Below are positions 24,474 to 33,161 of a DNA stretch of 39,292 nt, piece after piece. This DNA comes from Caballeronia sordidicola. Its GTDB lineage: Bacteria; Pseudomonadota; Gammaproteobacteria; Burkholderiales; Burkholderiaceae. The position numbers and the translations under genes are program-made. Every line of letters starts with the position of its first letter. Positions within the stretch are counted from its first letter, which is position 1. Under the pieces are notes generated by a model, which was not told the origin of the DNA, ran no database searches, and worked only from the letters and a program-made list of their open reading frames with translations. The DNA is taken from contig NZ_MTHB01000200.1 of the NCBI RefSeq assembly GCF_002220365.1, positions 1 through 39,292 on the forward strand. The letters are read 5' to 3'.

Positions 24474-25685
24474 GTGGAGATCCGTTTCGTGAACCGTCTG
24501 CCACAGCCGTCCACGATCCACTGGCATGGTCTGCCAGTCCCGCCAGATCAAGACGGCAATCCGTCAGACCCGGTAGCGCCGGGAGCGACCCGCGTCTATC
24601 GCTTTACGTTGCCATCGGGGAGCGCCGGCACGTATTGGTATCACCCGCATCCGCACATGAAGACCGCAGAGCAAGTTTTCCGCGGGCTCGCGGGTCCGAT
24701 CGTAGTTCGCAGCGCCGACGATCCGCTCGCGGCCTGGCCCGAGCGACATCTTTTCCTGTCTGACCTTAGGCTCGCCATCGACGGGTCGATCCCGGCGAAC
24801 GACATGATGGACTGGATGAATGGCCGCGAAGGGCAATTCGTGCTGGTCAACGGGGCACGCCGTCCGCGCATCATAGTTGCCACTGACGAACGCTGGCGGG
24901 TATGGAATGCATGCAGTGCCCGCTATTTGAGACTGTCGCTTGGGGCCGGACGCCGCTTTGCCCAGGTCGGCACTGACGGCGGCCTGCTTGAGCAACCGCG
25001 TGATGAACTTACTGAATTGCTGCTTGCACCCGGGGAGCGGACGGAACTGATTGTGCGCGCGGGCATGGGCCCAGCAGATGCGGTGCTGACTGCTGGCGTC
25101 TACGACCGCCGCAAGATGGCGATGTCCCACGGCAGCCTGCCACCCGAGTCGGACCGGGTGCTCGCTGACGTGCGATTCGAGCCACCGACCACTGCCGGTA
25201 ACCCGCTGGCGCCGCGCGCCATCCCAACATCCCTGCGCATCGTGCCGTCACTCGGCGCACCGGTCACGCAAAAGTCAGTGGTGTTTTCCGAAGCGATGAA
25301 CATGGCCGCGATGCAACGCCCCGGCGTGTCCGCACACGGAATGCCGGCTGGGATGACCTTCATGATCAACGGCGCGATCTTCGATCCGGCCCGCATCTCA
25401 CTGACCAGTCGACGAGGTGAGGTCGAACTTTGGTCGATCGAAAACCGCACCGACATGGACCATCCGTTTCACCTGCACGGGACGCAGTTCCAGGTGATCG
25501 GGAGGGAGCAGGACGCGGTGAATACGCCTGAGCCTTACCGTGCATGGCGCGACACCGTGAGCGTGCGGCCGGGCGAGACAGTGCGAATCGCCACGGTCCA
25601 ACAGATCGCGGGCGATCGGATGTTCCACTGCCATATTCTTGAGCATGAGGACCTCGGCATGATGGGTACGCTGAAAGTGATCTGA
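24474..25685 (+). pseudogene. Multicopper oxidase, N-terminus removed
   Basis: The frame starts abruptly at the border of the 891-bp element and reads VEIRFVNRLPQPSTIHWHG. All four copper motifs of a periplasmic multicopper oxidase (CueO/SufI/CopA-like) are present: HWHG (~18-21), WYHPHPH (~54-60), HPFHLHG (~322-328) and HCHILEHEDLGMM (~386-398). Intact relatives have a Tat signal and about 80-100 further residues before this point; these are missing, as is a proper start codon and ribosome binding site. So the protein could not be exported or fold normally. Likely original role: copper tolerance. A rescue start inside the element cannot be excluded. Confidence 0.85.
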
Positions 25686-25698
25686 GCATCCAAATAAA

Positions 25699-25723
25699 GG
25701 AACCTGGCACGTCGCCGGGTTCC
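25699..25723 (+). terminator. Possible terminator after multicopper oxidase
   Basis: GGAACCTGGC pairs with GCCGGGTTCC around a 5-nt loop, 14 bp after the stop. There is no T-tract, so it may be only a hairpin. Confidence 0.3.
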
Positions 25724-25759
25724 CGGAATACAGAAAACGAACGGGTTTGACAGCGACCG

Positions 25760-25955
25760 CACCGGATATACCAGACTACCGACCACGACAGTTTCGCCAC
25801 GCTCGTGCCTGGACAGGCATCGGCCATCTTCTGCAACCCGAGGTTGAACGCGTCAGTAAGGAGCGCGGTCAGCAACAGCGTTCGGTCGAGCGGCGCCAAG
25901 TCGCTTTTCAAATGAGTGAAGTGCCATGTGAAGCCGGCCTGTTGTTTTGCACTGG
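25760..25955 (-). pseudogene. Tn3-family transposase fragment
   Basis: A minus-strand piece of about 65 residues (FTWHFTHLKSDLAPLDRTLL, TDAFNLGLQKMADACPG, VAKLSWSVVWYIR) corresponds to the central-to-C-terminal part of Tn3-family TnpA. It is cut off on both sides and out of frame with its surroundings. It lies about 180 bp from a palindromic recombination-like site and a tyrosine recombinase fragment, suggesting the wreck of one transposon. Confidence 0.7.
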
Positions 25956-26136
25956 TCGATTGCTGCTCACCAAACGAATCGGGGATTGACGGCGGGCTTC
26001 TCGACGTCGCAGATGGTGCGGTGCCGATGGCTGCTTGGGTTCAAGCGCCGTTTGCGCGTATCCGCAGGCGGCCCGCCACGCTAAGTTCGCAATGATCTGG
26101 TAGGCGACGATGGGTGCAAATTCGCTCACTGACAGA

Positions 26137-26168
26137 GCTATTAAGATAAGTCTTATTATCTTAATAGC
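26137..26168. promoter_or_regulatory. 32-bp perfect palindrome, Xer/RST-like recombination core or operator
   Basis: GCTATTAAGATAA (26137-26149), a 6-bp centre GTCTTA, and TTATCTTAATAGC (26156-26168) form perfect 13-bp arms. Eleven-bp arms ending ATAA, a 6-bp spacer and TTAT are the layout of XerC/XerD (dif, pdif) and TnpI/TnpS core sites. It lies 26 bp upstream of a tyrosine-recombinase start codon. An operator for that gene is the alternative. Confidence 0.5.
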
Positions 26169-26194
26169 ATTATTCTGAGGCTAAACTCGCCCTC

Positions 26195-26581
26195 ATGAAA
26201 ACGCATCTCACACCCCCTTCCGGAACTGCACCAAACCCAGGCGGGTTCCCGGACGCCGATTCCCTGGCTGCGCTACGTGCCTGGTACACAGGTATGTCGA
26301 CGCGCGAGGCGGTGACGCGCTACCTGTGCGGCGAGGTGGCGGAGGGCCACTCCGCCCGCGGCGTCCTCGGCAGGATCCGCCGCACACTGGTCGCCATTGC
26401 TCGCAGCCGTCACCGTGAGGATTTCACTACGCTGTTGCAGCACAGCGTGACCGAGCGCATCGAACGGGCAAAAGCCGTGGCACATGCGATAGATGTGCTC
26501 CGATCCTTGCCTGCACCGCAGCCGCAGGTCAGCCTGAAGCTCGCCCGAAGGAGCGTAGTCAGCCGGAGATTCCTTGCGTGA
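26195..26581 (+). pseudogene. Tyrosine recombinase/integrase, N-terminal fragment
   Basis: This 128-residue frame matches the N-terminal domain of large proteobacterial phage-integrase-family proteins: FPDADSLAALRAWYTGMSTREAVTRY, then GRIRRTLVAIARSRHREDF, and ERAKAVAHAIDVLRSLPAPQPQ. In full-length relatives the catalytic core (R-HxxR-Y) follows several hundred residues later. Here homology ends after PQPQ and the frame stops soon after, so no catalytic residues remain. The ATG lies just downstream of a 32-bp palindrome. It is probably inactive. Confidence 0.65.
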
Positions 26582-26802
26582 CTGTTCCGCCTGATCACCG
26601 AGGAAGGCTAGGACAGCTGCCTGAAGCTGGGGATGTAGGTGAGCCTCAGGTTCTTCGACGAGAAAAAGGGTTAAGTCCGCGGATCGGACCTTCTTGTTAG
26701 CGGCGGTGCAAATCCGACACTAAACGGCGGCGCTGGATTGAATAGAGGAGACAACGACCAGGGGCCGTTGTCGCGAGCCCGTGGTTATATGCCTGCTCGT
26801 GC

Positions 26803-27018
26803 TCAGAATGGATCTTCGTCGTTGATGTGAGGGTTCACGGGAGGGGTGCGTTGTTCGCGCTGCAGTTCATGCAATGCGAACTGATAGTGCGTGCAGATTC
26901 GCTCGCGTAGATCGTCGATGAGTTCGACAACAGCGAGCGCTTGATTGGCGGACCAGTTGTCCGGGATCAGGAAGTCGAGCCCGCAGGGGCCCCCGGAAGG
27001 CAAATGACGGCGCGTCAT
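26803..27018 (-). CDS. Conserved small hypothetical protein
   Basis: This 71-residue soluble protein starts MTRRHLPSGGPCGLDFLIPD and continues NWSANQALAVVELIDDLRER, ending in an acidic tail (INDEDPF). I recall very similar short proteins in Burkholderia, Pseudomonas and Xanthomonas plasmids and transposons, but no function. It is a single predicted helical domain with no signal peptide. It is divergent from the secreted Gly-rich gene at 27195. Confidence 0.6.
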   Translation of the reverse strand: MTRRHLPSGGPCGLDFLIPDNWSANQALAVVELIDDLRERICTHYQFALHELQREQRTPPVNPHINDEDPF

Positions 27019-27194
27019 GGTGCCTTCTTCTCGGCCTTAGCCGCACTACGTTTCTTCGATATGGTCGCAGTCGCGGCGGCACCGCTTTGCTGCAACGGCT
27101 GCGGCCGGGTGCGGCATGGCGATTGCAGAGCAAACGGCGCGGAGGTGTGCCAGTCCGGCATGCAAGGGCCGCGCAGAACACTACGGAGACTGCC

Positions 27195-27500
27195 ATGCGA
27201 GCTTCTACAAGGGGATTGCTGATTTCGACGCTCATTTTAAGTCTGTCCGGCGCCGTGTACGCGCAGGGTGCGGGCGGTGGCGCAGGCGCAGGCGGCGGTG
27301 GCACTGCAGGCGGCAACGGGGCCGGACAAGGGGGAACTGGCATGGGAACACCGAACTCGGCCGGCCCCACAGGCTCGACACCCGGCGCGTCTGGTTCGAG
27401 CACGATGGGCGGGCCGTCCGGTACTTCGCAAAAGCAAATGCAGAAGAAAGGTGGAATGGATGCGCCTGCCTCGGGCAGCGGAATTAAGAAGGCTTACTGA
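27195..27500 (+). CDS. Small secreted Gly/Ala-rich protein
   Basis: A 101-residue frame is read from MRASTRGLLISTLILSLSGA, a clear Sec signal with likely cleavage after VYAQ or AYA-like VYA. The mature part is Gly-rich low-complexity (GAGGGAGAGGGGTAGGNGAG) with Ser/Pro/Thr segments and a basic end (KQMQKKGG ... IKKAY). Longer upstream starts lack a ribosome binding site. It is probably periplasmic or exported; its function is unknown. A second small gene follows at 27571. Confidence 0.6.
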   Translation: MRASTRGLLISTLILSLSGAVYAQGAGGGAGAGGGGTAGGNGAGQGGTGMGTPNSAGPTGSTPGASGSSTMGGPSGTSQKQMQKKGGMDAPASGSGIKKAY

Positions 27501-27570
27501 GAAAGGTTTGCTGACGAATGTGTGTTGAGTTGGGCCGACTCACTGCTTTTTCGTGTAAGGGAGGACTGTC

Positions 27571-27732
27571 ATGACTATCCTCGCATTTACAACAGGTTTA
27601 GCTTGCATCGTTATACCCGTCGCCTCGCTATCCGTCGTAATCCATTACCTGAGCGAGCGGCGTCGACGGCGGAATCTAAGCCGTTTAAGGCAGTACGAGC
27701 GCGCGGCCTGGAAACGGCATCGACTCAGTTAG
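27571..27732 (+). CDS. 53-aa single-pass membrane protein, unknown
   Basis: A short gene with a strong ribosome binding site (AAGGGAGG, 7 bp upstream of the ATG). The peptide has one transmembrane helix (LAFTTGLACIVIPVASLSVV, residues ~4-23), then a strongly basic cytoplasmic tail (ERRRRRNLSRLRQYERAAWK). By the positive-inside rule the C-terminus is cytoplasmic. There is no family I recognise. It sits 70 bp after the Gly-rich secreted gene on the same strand and may be co-transcribed. Confidence 0.55.
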   Translation: MTILAFTTGLACIVIPVASLSVVIHYLSERRRRRNLSRLRQYERAAWKRHRLS

Positions 27733-27773
27733 GTGTTGCAGCGTCTCCGCCGACGAGTCCTGCCGGCTTTCGC

Positions 27774-28238
27774 CTATTCTTGGCTGCGGCATACCCTCCT
27801 ATAGGGCGAAAAGCGCCGATGCCCGGTAGGGTCCTTTACTGCGAGCGCGCCGTGTTCGTCTAGGACTTCGCGTACGGTGGTTAGTTTTGGGGCGGTGGTT
27901 TCATTGACAACAAGCAGTGTGCGCGCGGAAGTGGCGTTGCTTGTACGGTCGACGTCCTTGTCGGTGGCAACGGGCGAGTCGATGCCCGAACCGCGGAAGC
28001 GGTTGTTCGTGCCCACTACCCCCTGATGTTCGCCGTGCGCCACGTACTCTGCGCTGTCCGGACCCTGCATTCCTTCTTCCAAAGGACCATCAGTCTCTGC
28101 CAATCGTGCGTCCGACTCGCGCTGGCCCGTCCGGTACAGATGGCTGTCATCGCGGCCCAATCCTAACAGCTGCAAAGCGCGAAGCGCCTCGTGGGCATCG
28201 CGATACGACGAAAAGAGTCCAACAATGACTTGCGACAT
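27774..28238 (-). CDS. YflT/GS17M-like general stress protein
   Basis: This 154-residue protein has a GGAGGG ribosome binding site upstream of the ATG at 28238. The N-terminal half, SQVIVGLFSSYRDAHEALRALQLLG, and the later segment ARTLLVVNETTAPKLTTVREVLDEHGAL form the two-part alpha/beta fold of heat-induced stress 17M-like (YflT-type) domains. The middle is a polar linker with Gly/Asn. Burkholderiales often carry such genes among dispersed stress loci. It is a cytosolic protein of unknown biochemical role, here probably single-gene. Confidence 0.7.
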   Translation of the reverse strand: MSQVIVGLFSSYRDAHEALRALQLLGLGRDDSHLYRTGQRESDARLAETDGPLEEGMQGPDSAEYVAHGEHQGVVGTNNRFRGSGIDSPVATDKDVDRTSNATSARTLLVVNETTAPKLTTVREVLDEHGALAVKDPTGHRRFSPYRRVCRSQE

Positions 28239-28428
28239 TTTTGCCCTCCATTCATCGTCACGTGCTTGATGGCGCTGCCGGTCGTGAGATTAGAGCCAGC
28301 CCGACCCCTTGCCACGGCAAAAGCAGTTAGAGCGATTGGATGAGCAGGTCGATGCCGCTTGCCGTGCACCGATGAAGTTTCTGCGGCGCGACCTACGTCA
28401 TCGCTCTGGCTTCAACGGGACCGCTGCC

Positions 28429-28686
28429 TCAGTGTTTGGAAAATAGGTGGCGTTGACGAACGTAAGCGCTTGGGGTCGGACGTGGAGACACCCCGGCCTC
28501 GCTTCGCGTGGCCACAATCCCGCCATATGACATGTCGGTGCTGGCTTGAGCGGAAGCATTCGCGTCGTCCTGCAAGGTCGACCGCGCAGATGGCTGCGCA
28601 CGCTGCTGCGTGTCCTGTGCGTTCGTGATGCTTGCCGATACAAGCAAGAAGGCTCCAACCGCGGTTACACAAAAGGCTGATTTCAT
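28429..28686 (-). CDS. Small secreted protein
   Basis: This 85-residue protein has a Sec signal (MKSAFCVTAVGAFLLVSASI, cleavage near NAQ) and a short polar mature region (SYGGIVATRSEAGVSPRPTP). The ribosome binding site AGGGAG is 8 bp upstream of the ATG at 28686. It resembles small exported Burkholderia proteins with conserved YGG ... TRS motifs, whose function is unknown. It overlaps with short competing frames on both strands; the signal peptide and ribosome binding site favour this one. Confidence 0.6.
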   Translation of the reverse strand: MKSAFCVTAVGAFLLVSASITNAQDTQQRAQPSARSTLQDDANASAQASTDMSYGGIVATRSEAGVSPRPTPSAYVRQRHLFSKH

Positions 28687-29367
28687 TTCGATACTCCCTG
28701 CATGACGTTTGATGGCCTGAGTCCTTTTCTCGGCATATGATGGTTAATAAGGGCTACTCACGCTCATCTCGTATGTGTTCCGCGCGGTAGCGTTTCCAAG
28801 GAAGCGTGTTCAGCACCTTCGGTGCGACGATGTCTTGGCATCTAGCTGTTTACTTCAAACAAATCGCGCTCCGCACTTTCTCGTTAGTCAACGCACGCCG
28901 AGACTCGTGTGATGTGCCCGCGGTACTCTCAATGCGCGTTTCCGTTTCTTCTAATTTGGTTATAGGTCGCGGGCACGAAATTGACAGGCAATTCGGATGC
29001 GCAGCCCCACGATTTCGACAACTGCTTCTTGTTGCCCAATCATCTTCGGCGAGCTTGTAACCTGACATCGTGGGCTTACGGATGGGACCTGTCGCCCATC
29101 GCGAAGGTGAGGGCCTTTGTAAAGTTTGTCGACGACGCTAATCGTAAGAGCTTGCTCCCGCGAAAATCGAGGTCGTCAATCCTGATGGCCGTTCACTGTC
29201 CAACTCGGCGGTGGCCTGCCGATAGTGGCATGTTCGCGGTCGGCGGCTGCTTGGCCACGAAACTCCTGAACGCGGTGGACCTCGCAATAGAAGTTTCAGC
29301 TGCGGCACAATTGGCTCGTCGCGTCGGCGAAAAAACGCCCGGCGTAAAGCAATGCGCATCAGTGCAG
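28687..29367. other. No gene supported
   Basis: A plus-strand frame from 28981 lacks a ribosome binding site and recognisable motifs, and its 3' part runs antisense to the gene at 29368-29745. I consider the stretch mostly non-coding or decayed. Confidence 0.35.
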
Positions 29368-29745
29368 CTATTTACCCATAACGCTTTTTGGCTTTGGCAT
29401 CCTGGGCTGCAAAATGTCGATTGCAACTTTAACAAATCGGAGCGACGACTCGACGCTAACATGAGCGCGGTCGGCGGATTCACTCGCGGCGAACAAGCGC
29501 GCTTGCTCTTCTTCCGTTAGCGACGGATGACCCCATTCCACCAAACTTTCTCCAATAACATCGAGCATTTGTCGGTAGTGATGTGCTTGTCTATCGTACG
29601 GGTGTGGAGCACTGCGAGACCGAGAATTGACCACGCCTTGCAAGCGTTCCATCGCGTTCAAATAGTGGTCCAGGTCCAGGTCCAGGTCCAGGTCCAGGTC
29701 CAGGTCCAGGTCCAGGTCCAGGTCCAGGTCCAGGTCCAGGTCCAT
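29368..29745 (-). CDS. Small protein with Asp-Leu repeat N-terminus, unknown
   Basis: This 125-residue gene has an AGGAG-type ribosome binding site and an ATG at 29745 lying inside a hexanucleotide tandem repeat. The first ~26 codons therefore read M-(Asp-Leu)n. The body begins DHYLNAMERLQGVVNSRSRS and continues with helices (QMLDVIGESLVEWGHPSLTE, SVESSLRFVKVAIDILQPR). The natural start was probably MDLDHYL, later expanded by slippage. Because the repeat is a multiple of three bases, copy-number changes lengthen or shorten the tail without a frameshift. I do not recognise the family. Confidence 0.6.
   Translation of the reverse strand: MDLDLDLDLDLDLDLDLDLDLDLDLDHYLNAMERLQGVVNSRSRSAPHPYDRQAHHYRQMLDVIGESLVEWGHPSLTEEEQARLFAASESADRAHVSVESSLRFVKVAIDILQPRMPKPKSVMGK
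29667..29744. repeat. Hexanucleotide microsatellite, 13 x GGTCCA
   Basis: Seventy-eight bases consist of 13 uninterrupted copies of GGTCCA (TGGACC on the coding strand). The array starts at the initiation codon of the gene at 29368-29745. Perfect copies imply recent expansion. Confidence 0.95.
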
Positions 29746-30413
29746 CTCCGCTCCTCGTTCTTCTCAACAATCTATGCCGGGTCGATGCAGACGCCCGAGC
29801 TTTTTAAGTTTAGGTGGATTCAGGCTTGTTCGCATCAAGGCAAACCCGTCCGGTTGCCACCCAAGAAGTCAGCTGAGAGCGTCGCATAAGCCGCTCCAAT
29901 GTGTTGCTTTTATACGAGCAAGCCGCAGACCGTCGTAGGGCGGGACGGCTAGCTATTCTCGTGGACAAAAATTCAGACCCGTGAACGAAAGGAGCACGTG
30001 ACGCTGCGTTTTTATGGTCAAAAATAAAACGACGCGTCCCGATGCGTGCGGTCGGATTGGCGCGAGCGCAGCACTTTCAAGTCGCTCCAACGGGTGTGAT
30101 TACTGGTTGCTACGGCCGAGAGATTTTTTTGGGGAGCGTTGATATAGTGGCCACGCAGTGGAACAGGGTGAAACCGCCGTTAGCGGTCTTGGCCAAACTG
30201 GCGCCACTGGCCGTGTATGGCTCTAAAATAGAACGGGGCCGGGCGAGGCAAAGGGCCACTTGGTGTCCCCGTTTCGTTAGCGCGCAACCCTCTCTCCCGC
30301 AGGCCAGGACCTGTGGACTAAGAACATGCGGCGAACATACCAGTAGCGGTGAATCGCAATTGTTCGAACCCCAGCGACAAACGACGGCTCACCTTCCGCT
30401 CGACCGCTGGTTT
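29746..30413. other. No gene supported
   Basis: A plus-strand frame from ~30042 to 30695 has no ribosome binding site or motif and is antisense to the DUF2934 gene at its end. I see no repeats or clear IS ends. Confidence 0.4.
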
Positions 30414-30626
30414 TTAACTTGGCTTTTCAGTGACCGGCGCGTCCTCGTCAAATGCTCCGGAAGGGACCTCGTCCGCGTCGACCGCTTTATTTTCTACGGT
30501 TGGGCTCACAAGAGACCTGTAAGCCTGCTCCCAAAATTCATCCGCTCGTCCTTCCGGGCTTCCTGCCTTTTCCCACAGCTCATATGCCCGAGCGCGAAGC
30601 TGGTCGTCGTCAATATCGTTGCCCAT
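30414..30626 (-). CDS. DUF2934 family protein
   Basis: This 70-residue protein contains the DUF2934 core: DDDQLRARAYELWEKAGSPE followed by GRADEFWEQAYRSL. These short helical proteins are common in rhizobia and Burkholderiales, often near stress genes, and have no established role. The C-terminal 25 residues are acidic and disordered. It starts at the ATG at 30626. Confidence 0.8.
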   Translation of the reverse strand: MGNDIDDDQLRARAYELWEKAGSPEGRADEFWEQAYRSLVSPTVENKAVDADEVPSGAFDEDAPVTEKPS

Positions 30627-31244
30627 CGTACGTCTCCAAATCCTCAGTGCTGCGAATGCGGCGTGACATGTACTGCGTTCAGTGTGGTCGCTTAGAACCA
30701 GGGCACTGAGTCACTCATCATCGCCCTTCAGGGTGAATTTGGCGAGAGACACTCAACCGTGTTTCTTGCCGATGAGACCTTTCCCGGCGACCGCACAGGA
30801 GCAACAGTCTGAGATGGAAGTGGCGCTGCGGCATCGTGAACAGCCGCACACGAATTGCCGTATTACCGTCAACGTAGAGGTCGGAAAGTGTGGAAAATGT
30901 CGTCACGGGGTGCCGCGGCGAGGGGAGTTGCTCGGCATCTTTGACATCGACACTGCGCAGATCGACAAATCCTCCCAACATGCTGCCTTGACTGCGGGCG
31001 CCGGTTCCAAATGCACGCCTCGGCAGAGATCGGGCGGCCAGGCACCCACGTTCAAAGGAATGCGGTCGGACTCGAGCCACAACGGCAAATGCTTGGTCGC
31101 AATGCCCGGTGATGCGGGATGCCGGTCGCCTGGCATTGATCGGAATCTCGAAGAAGGCGAATTACCAGCTATTGGTCAAACACTTTTATGCAGAGGAATG
31201 GTTATTGCGTAACTAACTTGACTCACTTCTCGGAACGCTGTGTC
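30627..31244. other. No gene supported
   Basis: Overlapping frames occur on both strands (plus 30682-31212; minus 30718-31080) without supporting motifs. It likely contains the promoter of the downstream sensor kinase, not resolvable by eye. Confidence 0.35.
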
Positions 31245-32887
31245 ATGGCCGCCGCCTTTCCCTTTAACGAGTCGCACCGATTACGCAGGCTCAAAACGTT
31301 CGGGATTCTTGACACCCCAGCGGAGGAGCATTTCGACTCCATTACCAAAGCCGCTGCAAGTCTGTTGCAGGCACCGATCGCATTGCTCAACTTCATCGAC
31401 GAAACCCGAGAGTGGTGTAAGTCGGCCTGGGGAATGGAGCCCCGGTGGGCTAAGCGTGAGGAATCGCTTTGTGCTCAGGCCCTCCTGACCAACGATATCC
31501 TTGTGATTCCCGATGCGACCGCCGATGAAGAGTTTCGGAATCATCCCCAGGTGGTCGGGGAGCGGAACGTCGTTTTCTATGTTGGCGCGGTATTGAAGGC
31601 GTCGGACGGCACGGCCCTCGGGACCCTATGCGTGATTGCGCACGAGCCCCGGAAGTTGAGTGAATCAGAAAGGGCGACACTAAAAACGCTGGCGGAACAC
31701 GCCGTGCTGCATCTTGAAAAACGGCAAGCGTCGGCAGAACTACTGGAAATGCGACGTTGCATCGACGAGGCTGAGCGTCACCAGGAGGAGTTTCTGGCGA
31801 TGCTCGCCCATGAGCTTCGCGCGCCGCTGGCCCCCATTCAGGCCGGTATCGCCATTCTCGACCGACCTGAAGCGACCGATGCAGAGCGCGCTTGGGCGCG
31901 GGAGATTGTCCGACGGCACGTCGGACAGATGGGTCATATTGTCGGCGACCTGCTATCGACGTCGTTGGCGACTACCGGCGTCATGCAATTAAACCCGGAA
32001 CCGGTCTCCGTGAAGAATTTGATTGAAAACGCGCTCGAGCTTACCAACGCGGCCATCGTCGACCGAGGGCACACGGTTTCAATCTCCGTCGACGCTTCAC
32101 TCTATGCGTTCGCCGACCCGACTCAGTGCTCAATTGTCATAGCGAACATGATAGAGAATGCTGCCGTATACACGCCAGCCAACGGGCGCATACACCTAAC
32201 GGCCGACGGTGACGGCTTGAACGTCTTCATCCGAGTGGCCGACAACGGGATTGGAATCGCGAACGAGGACATTGACGCGATATTCAAGCTTTTTAAGCAG
32301 GGCAAACGGCCACTCGCCCGGTCCGTAGGAGGCATGGGCCTGGGTCTGACGCTCGCCCGAAACTGGCTGAGTTGCACGGCGGGACGCTCGTTGCGCGTAG
32401 TGAGGGCGTCGGGCGCGGTAGCGAGTTCACGCTCCGCCTTCGCCGCGCGGCTCCTCGAGAATCACCGACCACCGGGCCCGCCGAAGTTGTGGCGTCATCA
32501 ACCGCACCGATGTCCATTTTGATTGTCGAAGACAACCACGATACAGCGGACGCGCTTGCACTCTACTTGCAGCTTTCGGGCAATACCACTCGCGTGGCAT
32601 ATAGCGCGGCCGAAGCGCTCGTCATCGCCAACGAGTGGCAACCTGAGGTTGTGCTGAGTGACATCGGGCTTCCGGACATGGACGGCTACGCGCTCATACT
32701 GGCCATGCGCGGCTTTGATTGTCTGGCGAACACTACATTCGTCGCGATTACGGGGTATGCATCCGACTCGGACAAGATAGCTGCGATAGAGGCAGGCTTT
32801 GACGCTCACATGACAAAGCCGGTGGATGCCACAGGTCTAGAAGGGTTTTTGCGACGGGCGCGGGCCTCGAACAAGCCAGCCCGCTAG
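31245..32887 (+). pseudogene. GAF-domain hybrid histidine kinase, split by a frameshift
   Basis: From the ATG at 31245: a GAF domain (~20-160), a HisKA phosphoacceptor region with MLAHELRAPLAPI (His189), and an HATPase domain with N-box MIENAAVYTP, DNGIGI and GGMGLGL. After LTLAR the reading frame is lost at an AAA run (32360-32362). One extra A would restore the expected KLAELHGGTLVARSEG and continue into a receiver domain (ILIVEDNHDTADALALYL, phosphoacceptor in LSDIGLPDMDG, MTKP), read in the next frame to 32887. As given, the kinase ends at 32522 with an aberrant tail, and the receiver could be made only by reinitiation near 32510. A homopolymer sequencing error is an alternative. Confidence 0.8.
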
Positions 32888-33161
32888 CTCGCATTGATTT
32901 ATCGGGCACGCCCCCCCGGAGCGCCGCGCTAGGGTTTGACCCACAAGCCATGTGTTACGGAGAGAGTCGTCATATCCCCCAATTGGCGCTTCGTCGGTGT
33001 TGTTGACGAGCAGTTGCACCATGTTACTTGCATCTGCGGGAACATTATGCGGAGGATAGGCGCAGGTATAATTTTCTGACCTGCCTTTCCCGGTAGGAAC
33101 TTTTGGATGACGAAACGTCCATCAGCCTGCTGCTGACGCGCCGCTTCAAACCGATATCCCC
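32888..33161. other. Intergenic DNA with a TATAAT hexamer
   Basis: There is no gene. A perfect TATAAT at 33066-33071 lies about 90 bp before the next kinase start, but no good -35 is at the usual spacing. Confidence 0.3.

Noticed and set aside
28981..29520. 179-aa plus-strand frame
   Set aside because: No ribosome binding site or motif, and its 3' third is antisense to the better-supported gene carrying the Asp-Leu repeat.
29527..29889. Plus-strand frame with Val-Gln repeats across the hexanucleotide array
   Set aside because: The repeat encodes dipeptides in any frame; the minus-strand frame has a ribosome binding site, an ATG at the array edge and a natural protein body.
30042..30695. 217-aa plus-strand frame
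   Set aside because: Antisense to the DUF2934 gene at its 3' end and without recognisable sequence features.
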